The notes below the pieces were generated by a model, which was given only the letters and a program-made list of their open reading frames with translations, ran no database searches and was not told where the DNA came from. From positions 1 through 5,700 of the forward strand of contig JAAZFO010000078.1 in assembly GCA_012511695.1 (NCBI GenBank): a DNA stretch of 5,700 bases, written 5' to 3'. The DNA is from Erysipelotrichia bacterium. GTDB taxonomy: Bacteria > Bacillota_I > Bacilli_A > RFN20 > CAG-826. Both the position numbers and the translations under genes were made by a program. Below are positions 1 through 5,552 of the stretch, piece after piece (position 1 is the stretch's first letter; every line of letters starts with the position of its first letter).

Positions 1-398
1 AATCATTACTCGAATTAGTCGGTCTCAGTGATAAAGCTTCTGCTTATCCTAGCCAACTGAGTGGTGGCCAAAAACAAAGAGTGGCCAACGCGCGAGCTTT
101 AGCTAATACTCCGCGCTATCTCTTGTGTGACGAAGTGACTTCCGCTCTTGATCCGAAAACAACTGATGCTATTTTATCACTTTTATTAGACATCAATAAA
201 AAGTTAGGGATTACGATTATTATCATTTCGCATGATATGCATGTCATCTATAGCATTTGTCAAAAAGTCGCGGTCTTAGACAACTCAAAAATTGTCGAAC
301 AAGGCGATGTCGAAGAAGTCTTTCGCTCTCCGCAGAGTGACATCGCTAAAAGGTTGCTCCGCTTTCGGAGATTGGAGGTGAGCGGCCATGACTGTTGA
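1..398 (+). CDS. metN: MetN-type methionine ABC importer ATPase, 3' part only (start lies before the window)
   Basis: This is the C-terminal part of a cytoplasmic ABC ATPase that would drive methionine uptake with the MetI and MetQ encoded next to it. The frame is open from the first full codon at position 3, so the GTG at 81 is internal. Visible in order over 131 residues are the ABC signature LSGGQKQRV (visible residues 19-27), Walker B YLLCDE (39-44) with the D-loop SALD just after, and the H-switch in ISHDM. Walker A lies before the window. The segments CDEVTSALDP, LLLDINKKLG and VEEVF resemble MetN closely, as I recall the E. coli protein. The protein stops about 25 residues after the EVF segment, where E. 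coli MetN continues for about 100 residues with a NIL (ACT-like) methionine-binding domain. That domain is absent here, and metI starts inside the metN end, so there is no room for a frameshifted remnant. The family is secure. The substrate (methionine or a relative) is inferred. Confidence 0.93.
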   Translation, partial: SLLELVGLSDKASAYPSQLSGGQKQRVANARALANTPRYLLCDEVTSALDPKTTDAILSLLLDINKKLGITIIIISHDMHVIYSICQKVAVLDNSKIVEQGDVEEVFRSPQSDIAKRLLRFRRLEVSGHDC

Positions 399-1053
399 GT
401 TATTATTGCACGCTACTATTGAGACACTGCTCATGAGTTTTATCAGTCTTCTCTTCGCTTACTTATTAGGTTTGCCTTTAGGCATTTTACTTAATATGAC
501 GAGTAAAAAAGGGATCAGGCCAAACCAAACGCTCAATTTGATTATAGGGACAATAGTTAATATTTTGCGCTCGATTCCTTGTTTATTATTGATTATTATT
601 CTTATCCCTTTAACAAATATCGTTTTTGGTCGCGGCAGTTGGAGTGGTAATTGGTATTCGATGATTATCCCTTTAGTCGTCGCTTCCTTTGCTTTTGTCG
701 CCCGTATGGTGGAACAGTCGCTTTCAGAAATAGATAGTAGTGTCATCGAAGCTAGCCGCAGTCTAGGAGCTAATGACTGGCAAATCATTACCAAAGTATT
801 ATTACCGGAAGCGAAGTCTTCTTTACTTAGCGGTTTAGCGGTGACGACGGTTTCGATTATCGGTTACACGTCGTTCGCTGGTTATATTGCTGCGGGCGGA
901 TTAATCGTAGAAGCTTTTAATCTCGGCTATTACGGCACCGATCAAATGGGGATGTGGCTCTGTGTCTTTATCGTCGTTATCATCGTTCAAATCATTCAAG
1001 AAGGCGGACTTTATTTCGCCAAAAAAATAGATAAAAGGAGAATCTTAAAATGA
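388..1053 (+). CDS. metI: MetI-type methionine ABC importer permease
   Basis: This is the inner membrane-spanning subunit of a methionine-type ABC importer, 221 residues against about 217 in E. coli. It is rich in hydrophobic helices, roughly residues 12-36, 48-76, 91-106, 148-172 and 188-204, as expected for the five-helix MetI fold. VNILRSIP (residues 57-64) and FVARMVE (103-109) are typical MetI segments. The EAA coupling loop EASRSLGA (121-128), ending in VLLPEA, docks onto the MetN ATPase. GYTSFAGYIAAGGL follows, a conserved part of the family. The ATG at 388 is preceded by GGAGGTG (374-380), a strong ribosome site 7 nt away that lies inside the end of metN. The start overlaps metN by 11 nt and the stop overlaps metQ by 4 nt, so the three genes are almost certainly translationally coupled in one operon. 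Confidence 0.96.
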   Translation: MTVELLLHATIETLLMSFISLLFAYLLGLPLGILLNMTSKKGIRPNQTLNLIIGTIVNILRSIPCLLLIIILIPLTNIVFGRGSWSGNWYSMIIPLVVASFAFVARMVEQSLSEIDSSVIEASRSLGANDWQIITKVLLPEAKSSLLSGLAVTTVSIIGYTSFAGYIAAGGLIVEAFNLGYYGTDQMGMWLCVFIVVIIVQIIQEGGLYFAKKIDKRRILK

Positions 1054-1856
1054 AAAAAATTAAATTGTTACCAGTCTTAGTCGTAGCACTCTTATCCTTA
1101 GTGGGTTGTGATGACCCCGCAAAAACTATTGTCGTCGGCGCGACGCCATCACCGCATGCAGAAATCTTATCTTCCGCAAGTGTTAAAAATTATATCGCAG
1201 AGCAAGGTTATAAGCTCAAGGTGAAAGTTTATCAAGACTATGTCACCCCAAATAAAGCCTTAAATGATGGTGGTATAGATGCCAATTATTTTCAACACAT
1301 TCCTTATCTAAATGAGGAAGTAAGCAATAAAGGCTATCTTATTTCCGCAGTTGCAAAGATCCATTATGAACCCCTTAATCTTTATGGCAAAAACTCGGTT
1401 TCTTCTTACGCTAATGCTAAGATTTCAATTGTGAATGATGTCAGTAATGTCACTCGTGCTTTTGAATTATTAAAAGCTTTTGACATTATCGATACTTATG
1501 ATGTCGCTAACTTTAATGCTCAACACCCACAATATACCTCGAGTAATAATGTAAGAATCCAATGTATTGATCCAGGTTTATTACACCATAAAGTCGAAGA
1601 TGGTGAATTAGCCATCATTCCGGGTAATTATGCTTTAACAGCGTGGGGAAGTGCGAAAGCTAGTCAATACCGTCTCTTCGGTGAAACCGAAGAAGTCGCT
1701 GGTCAAAAAAGTAATGTTATCGCCGCGCGCGATTCAGACATTAATAGTGAAAAAATTAATGTATTAGTCGCTGCTTTAGCCCAAAGTAATGTCGGAACTT
1801 TTATTAGTGAAAGTTATGGGCCGACGGTGATGTATAGTTTTGCTGATCTCCGTTAA
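1050..1856 (+). CDS. metQ: MetQ/NlpA-family methionine-binding lipoprotein
   Basis: This is the extracellular, lipid-anchored substrate-binding protein of the importer, 268 residues. The signal peptide has a KKIK n-region, a hydrophobic core and the lipobox LVGC, so Cys20 would be lipidated and become the mature N-terminus. Family landmarks are GATPSPHAEIL (residues 30-40), YVTPNKALNDGGIDANYFQHIPYL (64-87, where the F, H and Y line the methionine pocket in known MetQ structures), an ND-x-SN-xx-RA segment (129-137) replacing the usual NDPTNxxRA, and PGNYAL (191-196), whose Asn contacts the ligand amino acid in relatives. The ATG at 1050 overlaps the metI stop as ATGA and follows AAAGGAG (1034-1040) with 9 nt between. 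The substrate is most likely L- or D-methionine or a derivative. The sequence alone cannot exclude another small amino acid such as cysteine. Confidence 0.94.
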   Translation: MKKIKLLPVLVVALLSLVGCDDPAKTIVVGATPSPHAEILSSASVKNYIAEQGYKLKVKVYQDYVTPNKALNDGGIDANYFQHIPYLNEEVSNKGYLISAVAKIHYEPLNLYGKNSVSSYANAKISIVNDVSNVTRAFELLKAFDIIDTYDVANFNAQHPQYTSSNNVRIQCIDPGLLHHKVEDGELAIIPGNYALTAWGSAKASQYRLFGETEEVAGQKSNVIAARDSDINSEKINVLVAALAQSNVGTFISESYGPTVMYSFADLR

Positions 1857-1894
1857 TAATTATTTCAAAACGAAAAAACTGGAGTCATTACATC

Positions 1895-1940
1895 TAGCCG
1901 TTAATGGACTAACATTTTTAAGTACCACTAACGATGGCTA
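1895..1940. repeat. Imperfect inverted repeat downstream of metQ
   Basis: The left arm is TAGCCGTTAATGG (1895-1907) and the right arm is CCACTAACGATGGCTA (1925-1940). Pairing gives TAGCC/GGCTA, then a 3-nt GAT bulge on the right arm, GTTA/TAAC, one A-C mismatch, and TGG/CCA, around a 17-nt loop. No T-run follows the right arm, so this is not a standard intrinsic terminator. It could be a 3' end processing structure, a protein-binding site or a decayed repeat element. Confidence 0.45.
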
Positions 1941-2004
1941 ATCGCCGAAAATAATTAATAAAACAATCATATAAAAAAGACCTTATTATGGGCTATAATA
2001 ATTT

Positions 2005-2010
2005 AAGAGG
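2005..2010 (+). promoter_or_regulatory. Ribosome binding site that fixes the esterase start
   Basis: AAGAGG stands 10 nt before the ATG at 2021. The in-frame ATG at 1988 has only an A-run with GA upstream and no proper Shine-Dalgarno site. Starting at 2021 also puts a basic n-region directly in front of the hydrophobic signal sequence, so 2021 is preferred. Confidence 0.75.
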
Positions 2011-2020
2011 TACTTTATAT

Positions 2021-3037
2021 ATGAAAAATAATCGCTTATTCTTTTTTACGTCATTGCTATCGCTGTGTTTAGCTGGCTGTGGTGGTGGAAATCATTCTCA
2101 CCCACCCGAAGAACAAGGGCCCGCAGTTTTTATTCTCACAGGCCAATCGAATATGAACGGCCAAACGTCTTATAGTAATTTACGTAATGTTTTCACTAAT
2201 CTAGATATTGAAGATGGTGAAGTGTGTTATGAAGGTATTCCCGAAATAAGAACGAGTTACTTTGGGGTTGGTTATGGTGAAATATATGGAAATGCCATCC
2301 ATGCTTCTAATAAAACTAATCCTTTAGAAGGACAATTTGAAAATACGGTTGTCGGCATGGGGAGTAACGCAAACAATATGGGTCCAGAAGTTGGACTCGC
2401 TTATAAATTAAGAAACCATGCCTCTGCAGAAAAACCAATTTATTTCATTAAAATGGGTATTTCTGGGAGCGGTTTTGACCAAGGAACGCCGACAAAGGGT
2501 TCAAATGGCCGTGGAGCGGTTGTTAATTGGGACATCGAACAAGACCCAAACCTATATGAAGATTTTTTAAAACCATATGTTGAAAATTGTTTAGAGCTCA
2601 TTAAAGAAGAAGCCGACTTAGATCCAGTTATTAAAGGTTTTATTTGGCATCAGGGCGAAAGCGATTCCGCCCCGAACAAAATTCCCCATTACGCTAGTCG
2701 CTTTAATGCTTTAGTTGACCAAGTAAGAGAAGACTTTGTCGATTATGCATTAGATTATGATCCCGAAAATATCGCTGTGATCGATGCGCTTATTTATGAT
2801 GGCGATGATACAGCTTGGGGTAAACAAACGTCTCAAGACTTAAATCAAGCTAAAATTAATAATGCAGTAGCGAGTACAAACTACTACTGTGTCAACACTT
2901 CGATGAAAAAAGAAGGGGGAGCGCAGTTAGGAGTTGGTAGTCCTGGTGGCGACTCTATGCACTATAATACTGAGAGCAGTTTTAAGTTAGGGATGTTATA
3001 CGCTGACGCTATTATTGACAACTATCTCTTAGATTAA
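2021..3037 (+). CDS. Predicted lipid-anchored SASA/SGNH-type carbohydrate acetylesterase
   Basis: This is a predicted surface lipoprotein of 338 residues that probably removes O-acetyl groups from sugars outside the cell. The signal peptide has a KNNR n-region, a hydrophobic core and the lipobox LAGC with Cys20 as the anchor, followed by a short GGGNHSHPPEEQGP tether (residues 21-34). The catalytic domain starts directly after the tether. FILTGQSNM carries the likely nucleophile Ser43. GPEVGLAYKL (121-130) and IKMGISGSGF (143-152) match conserved SASA blocks. FIWHQGESD (207-215) is the WHQGE block of the SASA/CE6 group. DSMHY (311-315) supplies the likely Asp311/His314 pair of an SGNH hydrolase. 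SASA members include sialic acid 9-O-acetylesterases and acetylxylan esterases, and the substrate cannot be chosen from sequence. No sugar transporter or sialic acid genes are in the window, so context does not help. A longer reading from ATG 1988 would add 11 residues and is disfavoured. Confidence 0.85.
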   Translation: MKNNRLFFFTSLLSLCLAGCGGGNHSHPPEEQGPAVFILTGQSNMNGQTSYSNLRNVFTNLDIEDGEVCYEGIPEIRTSYFGVGYGEIYGNAIHASNKTNPLEGQFENTVVGMGSNANNMGPEVGLAYKLRNHASAEKPIYFIKMGISGSGFDQGTPTKGSNGRGAVVNWDIEQDPNLYEDFLKPYVENCLELIKEEADLDPVIKGFIWHQGESDSAPNKIPHYASRFNALVDQVREDFVDYALDYDPENIAVIDALIYDGDDTAWGKQTSQDLNQAKINNAVASTNYYCVNTSMKKEGGAQLGVGSPGGDSMHYNTESSFKLGMLYADAIIDNYLLD

Positions 3038-3051
3038 TAAAACTTTAATTA

Positions 3052-3081
3052 CTGACAAAAGGTAGTAAAAAGTGTTAAAAT
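3052..3081 (+). promoter_or_regulatory. Extended -10 housekeeping promoter abutting the flavoprotein start codon
   Basis: The -35-like CTGACA (3052-3057, five of six matches to TTGACA) is followed after 18 nt by TAAAAT (3076-3081, five of six matches to TATAAT). A TG dinucleotide at 3073-3074 is placed as in an extended -10 element. Transcription would normally begin about 7 nt after the -10, at about 3088, which is the A of the flavoprotein ATG. The promoter is a reading of the sequence only, as no start site has been mapped. Confidence 0.6.
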
Positions 3082-3087
3082 TGCCCT

Positions 3088-4188
3088 ATGAAAATCGCAA
3101 TTATTGGTGGGGGAGCGGCAGGTGTTTTTCTTGCCCTCAGACTAAAAGAAGAACACCCTGCTTTTCGGATTACAATTTTTGAAAAAAATAATGCGCTTTT
3201 AAAAAAGCTGTTGGTCACCGGCAATGGGCGGTGTAATTACGCTAATATTGGGCCAACACTTAACAAATACCATAACGATGACTTCGCGAATCGTTTATTA
3301 AAAGAGTTTACTCCCCAAGATATAATTAAAACTTTTGATCGTTTAGGCATTCATCCGCAACGCGTTGGACATTTGATCTACCCTATTTCTAATTCCGCTG
3401 CTAGTGTGGTCAGTCTTTTAAAAAACCATTTAGATCGTTTAGATATTGAAATATTACTCCAACAACCACTACTTGATTATTTTAAAGATGGTGAGCGATA
3501 TGTAGTGGTGACTGACAAAGGAAAATACGATGGATTTAATGCGATTGTTTTTGCGACTGGCGGTAGTTGCTATCCACAACTCGGCACCGATGGTTCGATT
3601 TTTCAAATTTTACAAAAACATCACTATGAAATCACCCCTCTTTCCCCTTCGCTTTCTCCAATAAAAGTTAAAGAAAATACCAAAAAGATTTCTGGCCAAA
3701 GAGTTAAATGTTTAGTTTCTTTACTATATAAAGGCGAAGTTATTTATCAAGAAAGTGGTGAAGTTCTTTTTAAAAATGATGGCTTAAGCGGCATTGTCAT
3801 CCTTAATATGTCACAAAAAATCAATATGCTTCCCCATAAAGGACGCGTAAAAATTATGCTTAATTTAGCACCAAATCATCATGTCAGTAATCATAATGAA
3901 TATCTTGAATATGTCACCCCTAAATTAGCCGAGTATCTCATTAATAATCGTTTAGATATCAACCGTTTAGTATATACTTTTAAGGGTTTTTATAGCCCGC
4001 ATATTGCGGAAGTGAGTCACGGCGGCCTTTCGTTAGAAGAAGTTAGCGATTCCTTACAATCTAAAAAAGAAAAAGGTATTTATTTTTGTGGAGAAATCTT
4101 AGATGTAGATGGCATGTGTGGGGGCTTTAATTTAATGTTTGCCTTTGCTTCTGCTGAAAAAGTTAAACGCGCCCTTAGTGGAAAGTAA
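3088..4188 (+). CDS. HI0933/BaiN-like FAD-dependent oxidoreductase
   Basis: This is a cytoplasmic flavoprotein of 366 residues, a little shorter than the roughly 390-420 usual for the family. It opens with a Rossmann fold: KIAIIGGGAAG (residues 2-12) binds the FAD diphosphate, and Glu32 in FEKN ends the second strand and would bind the ribose. The family signature LVTGNGRCNYAN (42-53) follows. ATGGSCYPQLGTDGS (156-170) is the second FAD-contacting block. LFKNDGLSGIVILNMS (227-242) is the middle-domain signature. EVSHGGLSLEEV (308-319) and YFCGEILDVDGMCGGFNLMFAFASA (332-356) are the conserved C-terminal FAD closure. Relatives include BaiN, described as acting on bile acid intermediates, but most members have no known reaction, so none is assigned. 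The start is firm because the Rossmann motif begins at residue 3 and an in-frame TAA at 3076-3078 blocks extension. There is no Shine-Dalgarno site before it, unlike every other complete gene here. It lies 50 nt after the esterase gene and converges on tyrS. Confidence 0.9.
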   Translation: MKIAIIGGGAAGVFLALRLKEEHPAFRITIFEKNNALLKKLLVTGNGRCNYANIGPTLNKYHNDDFANRLLKEFTPQDIIKTFDRLGIHPQRVGHLIYPISNSAASVVSLLKNHLDRLDIEILLQQPLLDYFKDGERYVVVTDKGKYDGFNAIVFATGGSCYPQLGTDGSIFQILQKHHYEITPLSPSLSPIKVKENTKKISGQRVKCLVSLLYKGEVIYQESGEVLFKNDGLSGIVILNMSQKINMLPHKGRVKIMLNLAPNHHVSNHNEYLEYVTPKLAEYLINNRLDINRLVYTFKGFYSPHIAEVSHGGLSLEEVSDSLQSKKEKGIYFCGEILDVDGMCGGFNLMFAFASAEKVKRALSGK

Positions 4189-4201
4189 AATATAGTTTAA
4201 T

Positions 4202-4228
4202 AAAACACCATTTTTGAAATGGTGTTTT
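4202..4228 (+). terminator. Intrinsic terminator, probably shared by two convergent genes
   Basis: A perfect 12-bp stem (AAAACACCATTT at 4202-4213 with AAATGGTGTTTT at 4217-4228) closes a 3-nt TTG loop. On the + strand the T-run continues to 4229, giving a good terminator 13 nt after the flavoprotein stop. On the - strand the hairpin lies 32 nt after the tyrS stop and the RNA would end in UUUUA, so it can probably stop tyrS transcription too, though less strongly. Confidence 0.88.
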
Positions 4229-4260
4229 TAATTTTGACTTTTGAAGTATTTCTAAAATAT

Positions 4261-5478
4261 TTAATTACTTTTAATAATTACTTTGTGGAAGACTTTCTTC
4301 CCTTTTTTAATTTTAATGGAGTCGATTAATGAGGCGCGCGACACTTGATAATTGATATCGGTGATTTTTTTATTATCAAGCGAAATACCGCCTTGATTGA
4401 TCAGTCTTCTAGCCTCACTTTTAGAAGTCGCTAATTTAGTAAAGACGAGTAAGTCTAATAAACTAATTTCATCGATAACATCTACCGCAGTTGTCGGCAT
4501 ATTGCTATCATCACCTTCGCCTGAAAATAAAGCCCGCGCAGCACTTTGCGCATCACTAGCTAGTTGTTTTCCGTGGACCATCTTTGTGATTTCATAAGCG
4601 AGAATTTCCTTTTTTTCGTTAATTTTTTCGCTAGGCCATTGTGCCATTTCTTCGATCGTTTTTAAAGGCAAAAATGTGATCATTTTTAAGCACTTATCGA
4701 CATCACCATCATCGACATTGCGCCAATATTGATAAAAGTCATATGGGGAAGTCTTATCTTTATCTAACCAAAGGGCCCCTTTAACAGATTTGCCCATTTT
4801 TTCGCCATCGCTATTTGTTAAAAGTGGAATCGTTAAAGCAAAAGCATTTTTACCACTTTTTCTTCGGATTAATTCCGTACCTGCGAGCATATTGCTCCAC
4901 TGGTCATCGCCACCGAATTGCATATTGCAGCCGTAATGCTTATGGAGATAGTAAAAATCATAGGCTTGCATGACCATATAATTAAATTCTAAGAAGGTGA
5001 GTCCTTTTTCTAAACGCTGTTTATAACAGTCAGCGCTCAACATGCGATTCACAGAAAAATAAGGACCGACCTCTCTTAATAATTCGACATACTTTAATTG
5101 TTTTAACCAGTCGCCATTATTAAGACAGAGAGCTTTATCATCATCGAAATCGATAAATAAAGAAATCTGCTCTTTAAAGCGCTGAAAGTTACGCTTGATT
5201 TGCACTTCATCGAGTAGTGAGCGCATATCGGTGCGACCACTCGGATCGCCGACCATGCCTGTGCCCCCACCGAGGACAACGATCGGCTTATTGCCCGCTA
5301 ATTGTAAACGGCGCATTAAACACAAAGCCATAAAATGGCCGGCGTGTAAAGAATCAGCCGTTGGATCGATGCCGATATAAAATTTCGCCCCTCCGCGATT
5401 GAGGAGTTGTTTGATGTCTTCTTCATCTGTTACTTGCGCTATTAAACCGCGCCGTTGTAACTCTTCATAAATTTGCAT
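4261..5478 (-). CDS. tyrS: Tyrosyl-tRNA synthetase (TyrRS)
   Basis: This cytoplasmic class Ic synthetase charges tRNA-Tyr with tyrosine using ATP. It has 405 residues, near the usual 400-425. The Rossmann catalytic core has YIGIDPTADSLHAGH, with the HIGH-type motif as HAGH (residues 45-48), and the KMSKS-type loop as KMGKS (227-231). Tyrosine-pocket residues known from the Geobacillus enzyme are present by position: Tyr34, Asp78 in GDPSGR, and Tyr167, Gln171 and Asp174 in YMVMQAYD, followed by GGDDQW (189-194). Position 51 is Ala, where Geobacillus has Thr and E. coli has Pro. The C-terminal tRNA-binding S4 domain covers about residues 337-405, with KSEARRLINQGGISLDNKKI as its core. The start is supported by AAAGAGGT (5483-5490 on the reverse strand) shortly before the ATG and by the normal TyrRS N-terminus. 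The gene is monocistronic as far as seen and is controlled by the T-box leader upstream. Confidence 0.98.
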   Translation of the reverse strand: MQIYEELQRRGLIAQVTDEEDIKQLLNRGGAKFYIGIDPTADSLHAGHFMALCLMRRLQLAGNKPIVVLGGGTGMVGDPSGRTDMRSLLDEVQIKRNFQRFKEQISLFIDFDDDKALCLNNGDWLKQLKYVELLREVGPYFSVNRMLSADCYKQRLEKGLTFLEFNYMVMQAYDFYYLHKHYGCNMQFGGDDQWSNMLAGTELIRRKSGKNAFALTIPLLTNSDGEKMGKSVKGALWLDKDKTSPYDFYQYWRNVDDGDVDKCLKMITFLPLKTIEEMAQWPSEKINEKKEILAYEITKMVHGKQLASDAQSAARALFSGEGDDSNMPTTAVDVIDEISLLDLLVFTKLATSKSEARRLINQGGISLDNKKITDINYQVSRASLIDSIKIKKGKKVFHKVIIKSN

Positions 5479-5494
5479 AATTACCTCTTTTAAT

Positions 5495-5529
5495 AAAAAA
5501 GTTCTCTTTCAAAAAAAGGAAGAGAGGAC
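5495..5529 (-). terminator. Regulated leader terminator of the tyrS T-box
   Basis: On the reverse strand, GTCCTCTCTTCC (5518-5529) can pair with GAAAGAGAAC (5501-5510) across a T-rich loop, and TTTTTT (5495-5500) follows at once. The stem is AT-rich and imperfect: GT, CTCT and TTC pair with one mismatch and one bulged C, or six continuous pairs TCTCTT/AAGAGA form in a shifted register. It sits between the antiterminator and the tyrS ribosome site and competes with the antiterminator for the CCTCT strand. Confidence 0.8.
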
Positions 5530-5552
5530 GCTCTAGGCGTGGTACCACCTCT
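5523..5552 (-). promoter_or_regulatory. T-box antiterminator hairpin of the tyrS leader
   Basis: Read on the reverse strand, AGAGG (5548-5552) pairs with CCTCT (5523-5527). The 7-nt TGGTACC bulge (5541-5547), which contacts the free tRNA acceptor end, follows. ACGC (5537-5540) then pairs with GCGT (5528-5531) around a CTAGA loop. This is the canonical T-box antiterminator layout, with all nine pairs intact. Its 3' strand is shared with the terminator stem, so the two are mutually exclusive. Confidence 0.92.

Larger units (their letters stand above)
1857..2020. other. Non-coding spacer between metQ and the esterase gene
   Basis: This is an AT-rich stretch of 164 nt with no credible open frame on either strand. 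It holds an imperfect inverted repeat (1895-1940, listed separately) but no hairpin followed by a T-run, so I see no standard intrinsic terminator for the met operon. A TATAAA at 1970-1975 could serve as a -10 for the downstream gene, but the hexamer 17 nt upstream (GAAAAT) is a poor -35. I therefore do not call a promoter. Either the esterase gene has a weak or activator-dependent promoter here, or it is reached by readthrough from metNIQ. Confidence 0.6.

Noticed and set aside
81..398. GTG at 81 as the start of a small 105-residue ATPase gene
   Set aside because: The same frame is open upstream to the window edge and encodes the LSGGQKQR signature before position 81, so this is the inside of a longer metN cut by the window.
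459..794. Open frame of 111 codons on the reverse strand
   Set aside because: It is antisense to metI, which is clearly real. It has no recognisable motif, and the frame looks like a by-product of metI codon use.
1947..1975. Promoter for the esterase gene (GAAAAT ... TATAAA)
   Set aside because: The -10 is reasonable but the -35 does not match, and such strings are expected by chance in an AT-rich spacer.
1988..2020. ATG at 1988 as the start of the esterase gene
   Set aside because: It lacks a good Shine-Dalgarno site and would put 11 polar residues before the signal peptide. The ATG at 2021 has AAGAGG and a normal lipoprotein signal.
3031..3051. Small ATTAA/TTAAT inverted repeat after the esterase stop as a terminator
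   Set aside because: It has only five A-T pairs and no T-run, which is too weak to terminate.
4397..4597. Open frame of 66 codons on the + strand
   Set aside because: It lies wholly inside tyrS on the opposite strand, with no family features or credible ribosome site.
5195..5380. Open frame of 61 codons on the + strand
   Set aside because: It is a shadow of the highly conserved HIGH and GDPSGR coding part of tyrS.
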